Below are positions 22,357 to 33,236 of a stretch of 64,000 bases of DNA, piece after piece. Made by a program: the position numbers and the translations under genes. Source of the stretch: Palaemon carinicauda (Eukaryota; Arthropoda; Malacostraca; Decapoda; Palaemonidae); assembly GCF_036898095.1 (NCBI RefSeq), contig NC_090736.1, positions 11,080,976 through 11,144,975 of the forward strand, in the 5' to 3' direction. Within the stretch, counting starts at the first letter, position 1. Each line of letters begins with the position of its first letter. The notes under the pieces are model-generated. The model searched no databases. It was given only the letters and a program-made list of their open reading frames with translations, and was not told the DNA's origin.

Positions 22357-23394
22357 TCAGAGCCACCACCGAAGGTACATCAGTTCCGTGGATCCTATAG
22401 GAACCAGAAAGTCCAGAGAATCAGAGCCTTGATTCCACCGCGACTTTAGCCGCCATTGCAGGGATCTTATCCTGAGGCGGCCGTTCGGAACTAGACGTGC
22501 CAAGGAGGAAAGGTGGCCTAGAAGACGTAACCATGATTGGGCTGGAAGCTCTTCCCGCCTGAGGAAAGGTTCTGCGACCCTCCTCAGCCTTGCTATCCTG
22601 TCGTCTGATGGAAAGGCTTTGTGGAGATCGGTGTCTAATATCATGCCTAGATATACCAGTCGTTTCGTCAGAAGCAGAGAGGACTTCTTGAGATTTACCA
22701 TGATCCCCAGATCTTGGCAAACCTCCAGAAGCCTGTCCCGGTGGCGAAGAAGGGTCAACTCCGAGTCTGCTAGGATCAGACAGTTGTCCAGATAACGGAG
22801 GAGAAGTATGCCATTCCAGTGCACCCAAGACGAAATCAGTGTGAACACTCTGGTGAACACCTGAGGTGCTGTGGAGAAACCGAAACACAGCACCTTGAAC
22901 TGGTAGATCTTGTTGTTTAGGCTGAATCTCAAGTACTTCCTGGAAGACGGATGGATTGGGATCTGGAAGTACGTGTCCTTCAGATCCAGTGTGCACATGG
23001 AGTCTTGCGGTCTCACTGCAAGTCTGACTGTGTCCGCTGTCTCCATGCTGAACGAAGTTTGTTGGACAAACTTGTTCAGGGCTGAGAGATCGATGACCGG
23101 TCTCCAGATTCCAGACGCCTTCTTTACAAGAAAGAGTTGACTGAAGAAGCCTGGGGAGCCGTCGTCGACCTCCTGGAGAGCATCCTTCTTGAGCATGGTC
23201 TCGACTTCTGCCCGAAGGGCTAACCCCTTTGCCGATCCCATGGCATAGGAGTTCAGAGGCACTGGATTCGCTGTCAGGGGAGGTGGAGATGTCGTGAATG
23301 GGACGCGATAACCTTGGCCGATCACAGAGACCGTCCAAGAATCGGCCCCAAGTTGCTGCCACCTGTGCACGCAACTTTTCAGGCATCCCCCCAC
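22357..23394 (-). CDS. DIRS B reverse transcriptase, long frame with altered catalytic motif
   Basis: A 345-codon frame, the longest enzymatic frame in the window. In order it has R-A-E-V-E-T-M-L, F-S-Q-L-F-L-V-K-K, P-V-I-D-L-S-A-L-N-K-F, motif A as T-L-D-L-K-D-T-Y-F with both Asp intact, a F-K-V-L-C-F-G-F-S-T-A-P-Q-V-F segment, and motif C as R-Y-L-D-N. The second Asp of the YLDD box is therefore Asn (codon AAC near 22785), which should destroy polymerase activity. The thumb region (L-V-Y-L-G-M, then L-G-H-L-S-S-L) follows. A full-length frame with a dead active site suggests recent inactivation or a tolerated change. Confidence 0.85.
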   Translation of the reverse strand: MGGCLKSCVHRWQQLGADSWTVSVIGQGYRVPFTTSPPPLTANPVPLNSYAMGSAKGLALRAEVETMLKKDALQEVDDGSPGFFSQLFLVKKASGIWRPVIDLSALNKFVQQTSFSMETADTVRLAVRPQDSMCTLDLKDTYFQIPIHPSSRKYLRFSLNNKIYQFKVLCFGFSTAPQVFTRVFTLISSWVHWNGILLLRYLDNCLILADSELTLLRHRDRLLEVCQDLGIMVNLKKSSLLLTKRLVYLGMILDTDLHKAFPSDDRIARLRRVAEPFLRREELPAQSWLRLLGHLSSLARLVPNGRLRIRSLQWRLKSRWNQGSDSLDFLVPIGSTELMYLRWWL

Positions 23395-23399
23395 AGGTG

Positions 23400-26300
23400 G
23401 ACACGCGGGGGGATTGCCAATCCTAGCGCTTGCGGCCTCGGCCGCTGCCCCTAGGATTCTTTCCTCCCCTAGAGGACTTGCCGCGCCTTCTGTCCTTAGT
23501 TTGAAAGGGCTGCGGCTTAGACACCTGTCTTAGCTGCCGGAGCCTGCTTTGGTGTCTTGCGAGGCTGCTGTTGCTGTTGAGGTGCTGGAGGCTTGGTTAG
23601 GGCCGAGATGTCAGGGCCCTCTGGAGGAGAGAATCTTGATTCGATCTCCTCTACCTCTCAGCTGTTCGTTCTATCTCCTTGGGCTCAAGCAGATCTCTCC
23701 CAGTGATAGAAGAGTGCCTGAGCCTGCAGACGTCCACGGCAGGGACCTTCGGATGGAACCTCTCGGTCACTGCGTCCCGACGCTTGAGGATCGAGTTAGC
23801 CCACAGGTTGGCAATCTGGTGAGCGAGTGAGCGAGGAACTCGATCGAACACGTGCCCGAGAGGAGGAAGGTCTCCAAAGCCTTCCTATTGCTCTCCTTGG
23901 ACAGATCCTCAGAGCGCAATAGGATGCCCAGAGATCCCAGCCAAACGTCCAGCCACGAAGTTGCCTGCATGGCACTCTTCGCAACCTTCTCAAGGTTCAG
24001 GATCTCCGACGCCGAGAACATCACCTGCCGGGCGGAGAGCTTCTCGAGAGAAGTTCCCCTGGTCAGCTCTTCCACAGAATGGTGGAGAGGAAGGGCCATA
24101 CTGGACTCCTCTGATGTACTCGAGGAGGCAGGAGGAGTTTGAACCTGGCAGAAGAATGACCGGAGGAGGCGAGCTCGGAGAGCTGGGCTTCGACCATGTC
24201 CCTGGCCCCTTTCACCCCTTTGGACCAAGGCAAAGCTGCACTGGACTTAGGGGGTTTCTCGGAGCCATAGACTTGGTCTAGCACCGAGTCCTTGCCCTCA
24301 CGAGGGGCAGTCTCCGGGTCCTTAAACTTGTTGAGTTGCATCATCAAGCCTAGGACCTGCCAGAAAGCGTGTTCTGACTCGAACCCTTGCGGACTGACAG
24401 CTAAGTCTCCGGTCCCCAAAGGCTCATCTTGGGGAGACACGTGGACATCCTCCTGGGGTCTAGTCGGCTCTGGACGGATCCTGGATGACAATTTAGGAAT
24501 TGTCTTGGGAGTCCTTGGGCTCCCTCCTAGGAGGAATACAGGACTCCAGCAAAGAGGTCCGGAAGGGAGCTTCCTGGCGAGAAGTTTCTCTCCTAAGAGG
24601 AGGGGTTCCTCCCATTGGTGCCGTGGGGGACAACCCTGCCTCGCTGGACTCTCCTGAGGACGGAAAAACCTCGTCCACGGGAGAAGGAGAAACAGCACGC
24701 GAAGGAGAAGGAGCCTTCCTGACCGACCTCTTGGGAGCCAACTTCTCCCGAGGAGAAGTCACCACAAAGTCCACTCCTCTCCTTCTCTTCACCAGGGATG
24801 AGTCTGCCGTTGGTTCAAGTCCCAAATCAACGAGGGCAGGCTTCACAGCCTGAACCACTGCGTTCATTATGTGACGGAACCAAGGCTGACGGGTAACTGA
24901 CGCCGTGTCAGTTATCCCTGCTGGAGGGAATGGGATCTCCTGACCCTTCGGAGTGGACGCCACGGGGCCTGCCTGAAAAGAAGAAGAAAAAGAATGTTGC
25001 ATGGACCTCTCCGTAGATCCTTCCTGGTCCTGATCCTGGTAGGTAATCCTACGCTTGCGCGGTGGCGATCCAGAGGCCGATCTGGAAGTCCGCGTCCCTA
25101 TCAGTTGGCCGCGTTGATGATCCCTGCAAGAATGGGGATCGCGGCGGCTCTCGCGCGAAAAGGCATTCGAGGGATCGCGCGCGGGCGATTTCCGAAGCGC
25201 GGGCGCATTGACGCATGTAGAAGAATGCGCGTGGGCACGTTCGCGCGAGGGCGAGAGGGCGCGTGGGCGCGCAGGCGACGGGACGCGATGGCGCGTTGGC
25301 GAGCGGTCGCGTTGACGCGTTGGCGAGGGAACGCGTTGGCGCACACGTGAAGGTGCGGGTGGTTGCGTAGGTGAAGGGGGCGCTGAACACTAGGCGACCG
25401 TTGGCGGCGCGTAGGAGAACGACGATGTTCGGGCGAGAAAAGTCGCGAGCGACTTGGCGAGCGTTTGCCAGGCGGAGAGCGCTGGCGCGTTGGCGAGCGA
25501 TGTCGCATGTACTCCGGAGAACGACAGCGCGTACCACGGACAGGCGAACGACTGCGCACAGGCGATTTATCGCGCAGGCAAGTCGGACACCTGGGGCGAT
25601 CAGTCTTAAGAGGGCGTTGGCGCTCAGGAGAGCGTTTGCGCACGGGCGAGTGATTGAGTGGGTGCGCAGGAGATCGTTGGCGCGTAGTAATGTTACTGCG
25701 CACATCTGAAGAGATGGAGGGAGACGAACGCTCGTGAACAGGAGCTCTAGATGAGCGCTCTGGAGAGCGCATGCACTATTGCGCCGGAGCAGAAGGGCAC
25801 GCAGCGGCGCGAGGGCGAGGCGACGGGATGGAACCCTTGCCTAAGTCCAGACTTGGCGATCGTGGACGCGGCGGTGATTGTTGGCGCGCTGGGCTCTCAT
25901 CAGGAACAGGCTGAGTAGTAGCGCGGCTGAGCACAGGAGAACGAGGGCACTCAGGAGAACGTAGGTGCGCCTTGCGCACATCAGGAACATGAGGGCGCTG
26001 TTTCACAGGAGACCTGCGAGAAGGAGAGCGCTGGCGAAAAGGAGAGCGCTGGCGAGCAGGTGATCGCTGCCGAGCAGGAGAGCGCTGGCGAGTTAAGTCC
26101 GAAGACTGTAACTCTGGAGAGCGCTTGTAGGCTACTGCACGCGAACGCGCAGGTGGGTGCGCAGGGGAACCCTGACGCGCAAGGGACTTACCCACACCGT
26201 GAGTAGAGTCACTTTTCCCCGAAGGGATCGGTGCCTGTTGGATAACAGGGTGAGAAGGCGGCCAAAGCGCATCTGCAGCCAGGAACGGAGAAGGCAGGTC

Positions 26301-27281
26301 GGAAGGTCTGGCAGGCGTAGGAGATCGCAAACGATCTGCGGAGAGGTCAAGGGGCGCTACTCCTAACTCCCTTATAGGGCGAAGGAAGTCCTCTGCTGCG
26401 GAGAGGCCGACGGGCCTTACGTCTAATACGACCACGAGGAAGGACGTCCAGGTCATCAGTCCTCCGAAGAGGAGTCTCTGTCAGCGCGCTCCCCCGAGGG
26501 GAGACCCGCCCGCAAGAGAGACCGTGGGACTCCCCTCCCCCCTCGAAGGATATACGGAGGGGGGCGGAGAGCCTTCAGCAACGTACGCACCAGGCGTAGC
26601 ATCAAGGGTTTGACCAGACCCGTCGGAAGGCTCGGCCAAGACAGTGTCGACAATATCCGAAGGGAATACCTCCGGTATTACCAGCGACTGTTTGACCGCA
26701 GCCCCCAACTGGATCAGGTCAAAAAGGGCTTCATTGGAGGCGAGCCCTTAAGCCCCAAGGAAGCCCACAGCTGGAACAAATCATCATTAGACACAGTTTG
26801 GTCATATTCAATAAAATCCAAATTATCCTGGAGAAGAGGGAGCTGCCACGCTAAGGGAGGCAACGTCCTCTCCCACACCCCGAGATCGGGAAACACCACT
26901 AGGGCCTGCGCTACCACTCAGCAGTCTCTCACGAGAGACCGAATGATTGGGAGCTTCAGAGGAGGTTCGGGCGGCAGAAGAGGAGTCCTTAGAGCCTTAA
27001 TTCTTCAAGGTTGCCCCTGAAGGAGAACGGTCTCTCTTGGACTTCTTCTTACGCTGACGGCCGAACTTCTCCCACTGGGAGGCAGACCACCCCCTACACT
27101 CACTGCAAGTATTCTCCCTCTCACACCGTTGACCTCGGCACTGCGGGCAAAGGGTGTGAGGATCGGTGTCCTCCGCTGACATGAAGGTCCCACAAGGGCG
27201 GCCAGCGAGTCCAGGGCACTTGCGCATAGCGATGATAATGGTCGAGGCCAACTTCCAAACACACAGAACTAGAAAAAGCAA
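23400..27281 (-). pseudogene. DIRS B gag-like region with long Arg-Ser-Pro repeats
   Basis: The start is the frame 26997-27281. M-R-K-C-P-G-L opens a Cys module (R-P-C-G-T-F-M, then L-C-P-Q-C-R-G-Q-R-C, then T-C-S-E-C-R-G-W). The frame then breaks. Between about 24500 and 26450 the protein in two alternating frames (24493-25344, 25101-25772, 25776-26456) is made of short repeats of the R-Q-R-S-P-A type, a tandem repeat of about 18 bp at DNA level with GAGAGCGCTGGCG-like units. A C-terminal part (24063-24698) has D-P-E-T-A-P and Q-L-S-E-L-A-S-S-G-H-S. The repeat would give an extremely basic, SR-like tail suited to RNA binding, which is an inference. Several frameshifts separate the pieces. 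Confidence 0.65.
24990..26110. repeat. GC-rich short tandem repeat within DIRS B gag
   Basis: About 1.1 kb of imperfect 15-18 bp units containing GCG and GGAGAGCG, such as AGGAGAGCGCTGGCGA at 26040-26070. Long frames on both strands through this tract arise from the repeat composition. Only the minus-strand SP/RS frame is consistent with the gag context. Confidence 0.75.
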
Positions 27282-27413
27282 AAAAAAAAATTAAGGCTGT
27301 CATTAACGAGGACGAAAACCGCAACGTCTGTACTTCATCCGAGCCAAAAGTGAAGAGAGACAACTCACCAGTATGTGGGGGGGGGCGTGGTTTGTATTTC
27401 GGTTACGGAACAA

Positions 27414-27947
27414 GTTTAAATTCACTAATATATAGATATTATTTGGGAAGTGACATTACAGTACATAGGTTATACAATAACTTTTGTCCTCGAGTCTACA
27501 CATATAGGTACAGCACTAATTGGCCAGTTGTAATCAATAATGTAAAAGTTAAATGATTCCGATATCTTATGATAAAACTACTTTATAAATCCCTCAATTC
27601 CCCAATTTCATTATGAATAAATGTTTTAGATTGTTTTTTCTAATATTTTAGTTTTGTTTAATCTCGAAGGCTTTAATGCCTCTAAGACATGTTGATTGGT
27701 AACTGACTAGTCTGTTACTTGTCCTCATGATAAATATCACTATAAAGACATCCTTTGAGTATACAGTATATATGAGGGTAGAATCTTTCGTCTCCATTTT
27801 AATAAATTTTAGCCGTTTTATCTACATCTCAAGAATTTTCTTAAATTTTCAGTACAAACATAAAATTCTACTCTACGACAGATCTGATATTTATTTGGTC
27901 CATAGTAGCATTCAAAACAGGATAGAAATATCCATAATAAAGCTTAC
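27414..27947. other. Intronic sequence, no feature seen
   Basis: AT-rich sequence between DIRS B and the exon at 27948. No recognisable repeat or exon was seen. Confidence 0.4.
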
Positions 27948-28105
27948 CTCTGCAGACATATTGTCATCACTTGGCTTCACAATCAAAATATCATGATGGG
28001 ACACTATATTAGCTAATGCATGTCCTCCTTGAACCTTTGCCTTTAATCCAAACGTATAAGGTTTAGACGTTACACTTTCAGGATGTGCAAAAGGTGTAAC
28101 AATAT
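27948..28105 (-). CDS. VWA5A-like: VWA5A-like gene, VIT-domain exon
   Basis: This minus-strand exon is 158 bp. The acceptor is TATTTTACAG before ATATTGTTACACC, and the donor is GCAGAG|GTAAGC. It starts in phase 1, finishing an Asp codon begun by the upstream exon, and ends in phase 0. The protein includes D-I-V-T-P-F-A-H-P-E, Y-T-F-G-L-K-A-K-V-Q-G-G-H-A and I-V-K-P-S-D-D-N. The last part of a VIT (vault protein inter-alpha-trypsin) domain in VWA5A proteins has the same order. The next coding exon in phase is 2275-2491, which places three DIRS elements in one intron. Confidence 0.87.
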
Positions 28106-28859
28106 CTGTAAAATAAAAATCTTTAAAATCTAGTTCATAACCTAAGGTTGTTGGTTGTTGACAAATATTGGTTAAGAATATCTTAAAGCTAATTTTTGGG
28201 TGTTCAAGTCAGATATGTTTTCCACTTTAATAAATATGTGCTATTAACATGTAATAAAACATAAAGTCATAGTACATATATCCAACGACAACTTATGAAC
28301 TATGTTTTATAAAAACAAAAAGTCTACAAAGAATCAAAAAGCATAACATAAGATGGCTATAATTTTATCAAGAAAACAATAGATGTCAGTTGGATTTCTT
28401 CATCTATGATCATTCCATATCTTACAGCAGAACAGATAGAAAGATTGTTTTCCTTAAGATTATGGGTAAGAAATCTATGGTTATCATTGTGAGATAATTT
28501 GATCAAGCTCGTACAAAATATTCTTATTTTGCACCTACCTAACATTTTATAAATTCATTGGTGGAGCTTTACTTCTGTAAATCAATTTTGTTACCAAATG
28601 CTAACATAAATGTCAATAAAACTTTATATATCAATGGGAAACTTTAGTGTAAAAAAATGGGGCAAACCCCTAAGGCCAAAGAAAATTTCTTAAATTTTTA
28701 ATTAGACACAGTTTCAAATGCTTCAGAGCATCATGTAGTACGTGAAGCATCTCAGTGTGGCTTGGGTTGGTTAGTATTCATAGCTACTTCTCCGGGTAGA
28801 GTTGAGCAGAGGAGTTGTAACAATTTTTGTATATACAGTAGAGTAAACATTATTAATAT

Positions 28860-28862
<3 letters not shown>
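28106..28862. other. Intron between two VIT exons, no element recognised
   Basis: An 840 bp intron from 28106 to 28945, AT-rich, with no mobile-element match apart from the microsatellite at its 5' (right) end. It is the shortest complete intron seen in the window apart from 2017-2274. Confidence 0.5.

Positions 28863-28938
<76 letters not shown>
28863..28938. repeat. (GA)n microsatellite beside a 5' splice site
   Basis: About 76 bp of uninterrupted GA, ending 7 bases from the donor of the exon at 28946-29083. In the pre-mRNA it is a (CU)n tract starting directly after GTAAGAA. Confidence 0.95.
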
Positions 28939-28943
<5 letters not shown>

Positions 28944-28945
28944 AC

Positions 28946-29083
28946 CTGTATTATGATGACTGGCATCAACATCCTTAGGACAATATCGAGGATTAAGAAC
29001 AGTTGGTAGTGTGAAACTCACAGCCCCATCAGTCTTGACTTTAAGTTCCATCAACAAGCTCAGCTTTAGTTCAGCTTCAGAAC
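28946..29083 (-). CDS. VWA5A-like: VWA5A-like gene, VIT-domain exon between two microsatellites
   Basis: This minus-strand exon is 138 bp, with acceptor CCTTTTTTCAG and donor ACAG|GTAAGA; it is phase 1 at both ends. It encodes [31 protein letters not shown] and D-V-D-A-S-H-H-N. [11 protein letters not shown] is a hallmark stretch of VIT domains in VWA5A and related proteins. The intron begins with a (CU)n tract 8 bases after the donor, and a 430 bp (TA)n tract ends about 22 bases before the acceptor. The exon itself is intact. Confidence 0.9.
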
Positions 29084-29105
29084 CTGAAAAAAGGATATTT
29101 AAGTT

Positions 29106-29537
<432 letters not shown>

Positions 29538-29657
29538 AACTGATGTTCTCTGGCAACCTGACATCGAATGTCACTGACAACGATATCGTTTATTACTGTA
29601 TAAAGATTAAAAGAATATTCAATTAAAACCAGAGGAAGTAAATATGTTATAAAAGTT

Positions 29658-29791
29658 AAATAGCATCAAGAAGACCTGCTTCTGATATAAATTTAAAAAT
29701 GCCACTGGCATTGTATGACACATCATGTCCAAGGATCTTGGCAAGGATGAACCTGCCATCTTCACCACGAGCCTCAAACAGATATCTATTT
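29658..29791 (-). other. Short protein-like frame, unidentified
   Basis: The minus strand holds a 45-codon frame ending in TAA at 29656-29658, with F-E-A-R-G-E-D-G-R-F-I-L and G-H-D-V-S-Y-N-A-S-G. Its composition looks protein-like rather than random, but it has no clear acceptor on its 5' side, which runs into (TA)n. I do not recognise the family. It could be a fragment of an old retrocopy or an exon of something else. Confidence 0.25.
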
Positions 29792-29794
29792 CTT

Positions 29795-29797
<3 letters not shown>

Positions 29798-29857
<60 letters not shown>
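29798..29857. repeat. (TA)n tract at the left tip of DIRS D
   Basis: About 60 bp of pure TA immediately before TTTTTGGGCTCGAACC. The element seems to abut the tract. Confidence 0.95.
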
Positions 29858-29860
<3 letters not shown>

Positions 29861-30340
29861 TTTGGGCTCGAACCATGTCGTCCTGATGGAAGTTCCTTCT
29901 GGCAACTTTCTATAGTATAATATTTCTGCAATTGATATTACAAGAGAATTACCATCAGGTATCACAGGGTTCCAACACCCGGAAACGACTATCCGAAGAT
30001 ACCGTGTATAATCAGGGACGTATCCCAAGATAACCATAGATATCTGCACCTCAAACAGACTTTACTCAGTCTAATTCACTAAGGGGTAGGATAAGTAAGG
30101 AGCCGTTACACATCGTATCACCTTCCAGTGCTCCTATACGATCCCGCTTCACCATTCCTTTGTACACAGCTGGTGGCTACAGTGCGGTTGTTTTTTGTGG
30201 GCGCTCTTTTCACATTTTATGAAGAATTGTTTTATGATATGGCTTCCTCTTCTTCGTCAAAGTTGAGTATCTACCTCTATTTGTCTTTGTTTATGCTAAT
30301 TTTAATTTTAGCTCCATTCAGGGATTTATATTCTAGTCTT
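29858..30340 (+). repeat. Left end of DIRS D
   Basis: Shared landmarks with copy E at 60976-61400: CATGTCGTCCTGATGGAAG, GGGACGTATC, GGAGCCGTTA and TCAAAGTTGAGTAT-like sequence. The similarity drops after about 30310. Confidence 0.7.
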
Positions 30341-30671
30341 GGAAGAATATAAACCTGTGTCACTCGGAATAATTAATGATTTGTGTATGAAAAAACATTT
30401 CGGTTTGAATGTTAGGAGATGCACACTTACATTTTTTTCTTAGCCCCCAAAGTGCCTGCGAAAGAAGTGCCTTAATCCATTATATTTTCTTTTAACAGGT
30501 ACTGACAGTAGGCCCCTACACCCAGTAGGGAGAGAAGGCACAGTAGAAGGAAAAGAAGCTTCAAGTTATGTTACATATATCTTAGTCTAGTAACTTATTA
30601 TGTAGTGTTCCACAGTTAAAGCACTTTTGCTATTAAAAACCATCAGACGAAAAGTGAGCTGGTGATTTGCA

Positions 30672-30911
30672 ATGTTGGTCACACAAAGATTTGCCTTCAA
30701 CAGCTGTGCAGTCCGCTGCTTTACCACTGCAGTGCAAGAAGTTGCAGATAATGGAGTACAAGGCCCATCATGTGTATATGATAAGCATTTGTCTCAAGGC
30801 CTATTACTTCCTGATGACCGTCAAAAACGTATTATAGATGAACTTCAGCATTGCTATGATGAACACGCCATTCTTCCAGTCAAGTTTGAAGTGGAACCCA
30901 GAAACAAGTGA
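30672..30911 (+). other. Unidentified 79-codon frame with presequence-like N terminus
   Basis: It starts M-L-V-T-Q-R-F-A-F-N-S-C and continues R-C-F-T-T-A-V-Q. This Arg-rich, acid-free start followed by an FTTA motif resembles a mitochondrial targeting peptide. Then follow G-P-S-C-V-Y-D-K-H-L-S-Q-G-L-L-L-P-D-D-R-Q and I-I-D-E-L-Q-H-C-Y-D-E. That spacing faintly recalls the N terminus of AFG1-type mitochondrial ATPases (Y..L...G.L..D..Q......LQ..Y), but this is from memory and weak. The frame ends at a TGA, and downstream sequence to about 31150 has further protein-like pieces in other frames. It lies in the DIRS D leader where gag is not expected, so an inserted processed copy of a host mRNA is possible. 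Confidence 0.3.
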
Positions 30912-31159
30912 ACATAAAGTGGCATAGAAAACTAATCAGTAGCAGCCAAACCTTTGTGTTGTCAATGCCCACACCCAGTTGACTGTGCATGTAGATAATG
31001 CACCTGAGTATGTTGCTAGTCAGCCTGGAGAAGACTATTAAAAGCAAGTTTGGCGGGATCTTCTAGTTTTGCCGTATGAATTGCAACCTTGTTTTATGAA
31101 CCCATTGATCGTGAGGCAAGCTACTGGTATTTGAAAGTATCCCAAATAGATACACGGTT

Positions 31160-31849
31160 AGGTGTGCCTTTGTTTATACTAGTACAGTTTAGGGAACACT
31201 TTTGAGTGTCCAGCATGTGAATAGTTCTCGTTTTTTTATTGGTTATTCAAATAATTTTTTTTGTCTTGCTAACTTTTAGAGGGTTGATTCCTATGAGGCT
31301 CCGCCATGGATACATCTAGGTCTCTGCTTATGTGTTTTGAAGATCTGACTTTTCATACTATAGTTTTGTATTTTTTCTCTCAAGAATGATTTATTTTTTT
31401 TTTCACTTCAAAATAATATTTTTCTTGTTTTTATGAAGACAGAATTTCATTCCAGAACCTTTCACCATTGTGTACCCTTCTCAGCCACTGTTTTTTTCTT
31501 AGTTTCATAGTTTTTTTATTGTTTTTTTCTTTTTACTGAACCTGAAAATGAAATCTCTGAAAAAAATATAATGCAATTACATATTTTAGCTGTGTCCCCT
31601 TGCCCAGTATAAATCAAGGGTTGGTGCCCAGTGCTCCGTTCTCTTGACCTGTTATTCAGATTTTTGGGTTTTCTTCCATTTTACCTTTTTGTGTAGTGAA
31701 CGTTGGGGTGTGGTCAGCATTCCGACACTAGGCAGTTTGGGTGCTACCTCTGGCAACAGTCCGCAAACCACTACATCGTTCTTCCCCGTGACGCTGAACA
31801 TTGGTTGGATATCCAATTTACTTTTGCTGAAGGGAAATTAGATAAGGGA
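31160..31849. other. T-rich leader of DIRS D, no gene seen
   Basis: T-rich sequence with many homopolymer runs and no credible coding frame. Confidence 0.4.
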
Positions 31850-32310
31850 TATAGCCAGCCGACAGTTTAACGAAAGACTACCGAGGATTCCGGAACACTT
31901 ACTTAAGGCGGAATTGGAGGCTAGGGAGAGACTATCAGGTTCGATGTCTTTTCCTTGCTTTGTAGAAATGATGATTGGTAATTTCATTGATGCTCCTGTC
32001 TTTTCGCTTATGGCCAAGATACGCATGGCTATTTTTATGAAGGATCTTTTTTAATTTTTTAGGCTCAAAGAGTCTGCAGGAAGCATGTTTTAGCATCCGC
32101 GACCATTCACCATGAACCGAAACGTCTTATTAATGCTTGTATTTGGGTAAATATCTTTTTCCACAGAAATTAGTAAAGGAGATCTTGGATAAGGCAGCAT
32201 CAGAAAATAAGAGTTTTCCTGAGATGGGGAATATCTCTAAAAGGGAAATCTATTCCTGGGGTCGGCCCTAAACCAACATACACTAGGAGGCCCTTCATCT
32301 CTTCTTCGGT
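31850..32310 (+). pseudogene. DIRS D gag-like remnant
   Basis: Short frames give F-N-E-R-L-P-R-I-P-E-H, then V-E-M-M-I-G-N-F, then a stop, then H-H-E-P-K-R-L-I-N-A-C-I-W-G. The last matches H-E-P-S-R-L-I-A-S-S-C-W-G in DIRS alpha gag near 7870-7910. Frames change at least twice, so this is a decayed capsid-like gene. Confidence 0.55.
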
Positions 32311-32381
32311 TAGTGCTTCGCAGAATACTATCACTGTTCTTCATCCGGTGACTTCAAAGTCTCCAGCATTCAATCCTGGAT

Positions 32382-33236
32382 TTGAACAAGGGACCTCGGC
32401 CTTTCATTCCCTCAAGACTGAAAGAGGGGGTAGAGGCCAATCTGGCAGAGGACGTAGGCCAAGGAGTCTGGGTCTCCAAAGTAACAGGGGAAATAGGGGC
32501 ACACATCCTCAACCAAAACAATGAGGATACTCCAATAGGGGGAAGACTGAAATTGTTCAAGGACAGGTGGGTGTTCAGTCCTTGGGCACAGAGCGTGATT
32601 TCCAGCAGTCTAGGCTGGAAATGGAAGAGACAACCCCCAAGGATCAAGAGGTTTTCCAGAAATCAACACCACATCTGGAACAATATGTGCAGACCTATTA
32701 AAGAAGAGAGTTATCCGTTGCACGAAATCTATGCAGTTTCAAGGTCGTCTATTCTGCGTGCCAAAGAAAGATTCGATTATTCCTCGAACTATTCTCGACT
32801 TGTCCCATCTAAACCTGTTTGTTCAGTGCGACAAGTTCCAGATGCTGGATATTTCGCAGATACGGACCTTACTACCCCGGGGGCTTACACCGTCTCTATA
32901 GATCTTACCGACACCTATTGGCATCTTCCGATAGGTCGACGCTTCTCCCACAACCTTGGTTTCAAACTGGAGAGAAAGGCTTCTGTATTCAGAGCTATGC
33001 CATTTGGGCTCAACATAGCTCCGAGGATTTTCACGAAGGATTTAGATGAAGTCGTTCAACAACTAAGGGAGAGAGGCCTTGAAGAAGCAGCATACTTAGA
33101 CAACCGGCTTGTGTGGGCTCCCTTAGCAAGGGAATGCATGGAAGCAACATACCACATGGTAAGATTCCTCCAATACCTAGGATTCCAAATAAACTTCAAA
33201 AAGTCAAGACTGAAACCAGCTTGGGTGTTCCAGTGA
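32382..33236 (+). pseudogene. DIRS D reverse transcriptase
   Basis: An open frame of 284 codons. It contains a nucleic-acid-binding lead-in, a C-D-K-F/Q-V-P-D-A-G region partly altered, motif A as V-S-I-D-L-T-D-T-Y-W (both Asp kept), M-P-F-G-L-N-I-A-P-R-I-F-T-K and motif C as A-A-Y-L-D-N-R-L. The second Asp of YLDD is Asn (codon AAC near 33100). It then has G-F-Q-I-N-F-K-K-S and a TGA before the RNase H. The middle of the frame (around 32700-32830) looks locally frameshifted and restored. Confidence 0.78.

Larger units (their letters stand above)
19681..27413 (-). mobile_element. DIRS element B, near full length
   Basis: This 7.7 kb minus-strand DIRS belongs to the same family as copy A. It has the left end (CAAATTCGGAGATAATTTG), inverted repeat, ICR (19933-20026), recombinase (20507-21805), RNase H (21753-22316), RT (22357-23394) and a long gag-like region (23400-27281). 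The right end finishes GGTTACGGAACAA at 27413. The right inverted repeat is truncated: after GTATGTG and a nine-base G run the sequence jumps to CGTGGTTTGTATTTCGG, so most of the arm matching 19726-19860 is missing. It has the same orientation as copy A and the host gene. Confidence 0.88.

Noticed and set aside
24493..25772. Overlapping long frames on the plus strand of the DIRS B gag
   Set aside because: Shadows created by the GC-rich tandem repeat. The minus-strand SP/RS frame is the one consistent with the element's order.
13748..27413. DIRS A and B as one element duplicated in tandem
   Set aside because: Each has its own two ends and ICR, about 2 kb of unrelated sequence lies between them, and only A has the internal deletion. 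Separate insertions are simpler.
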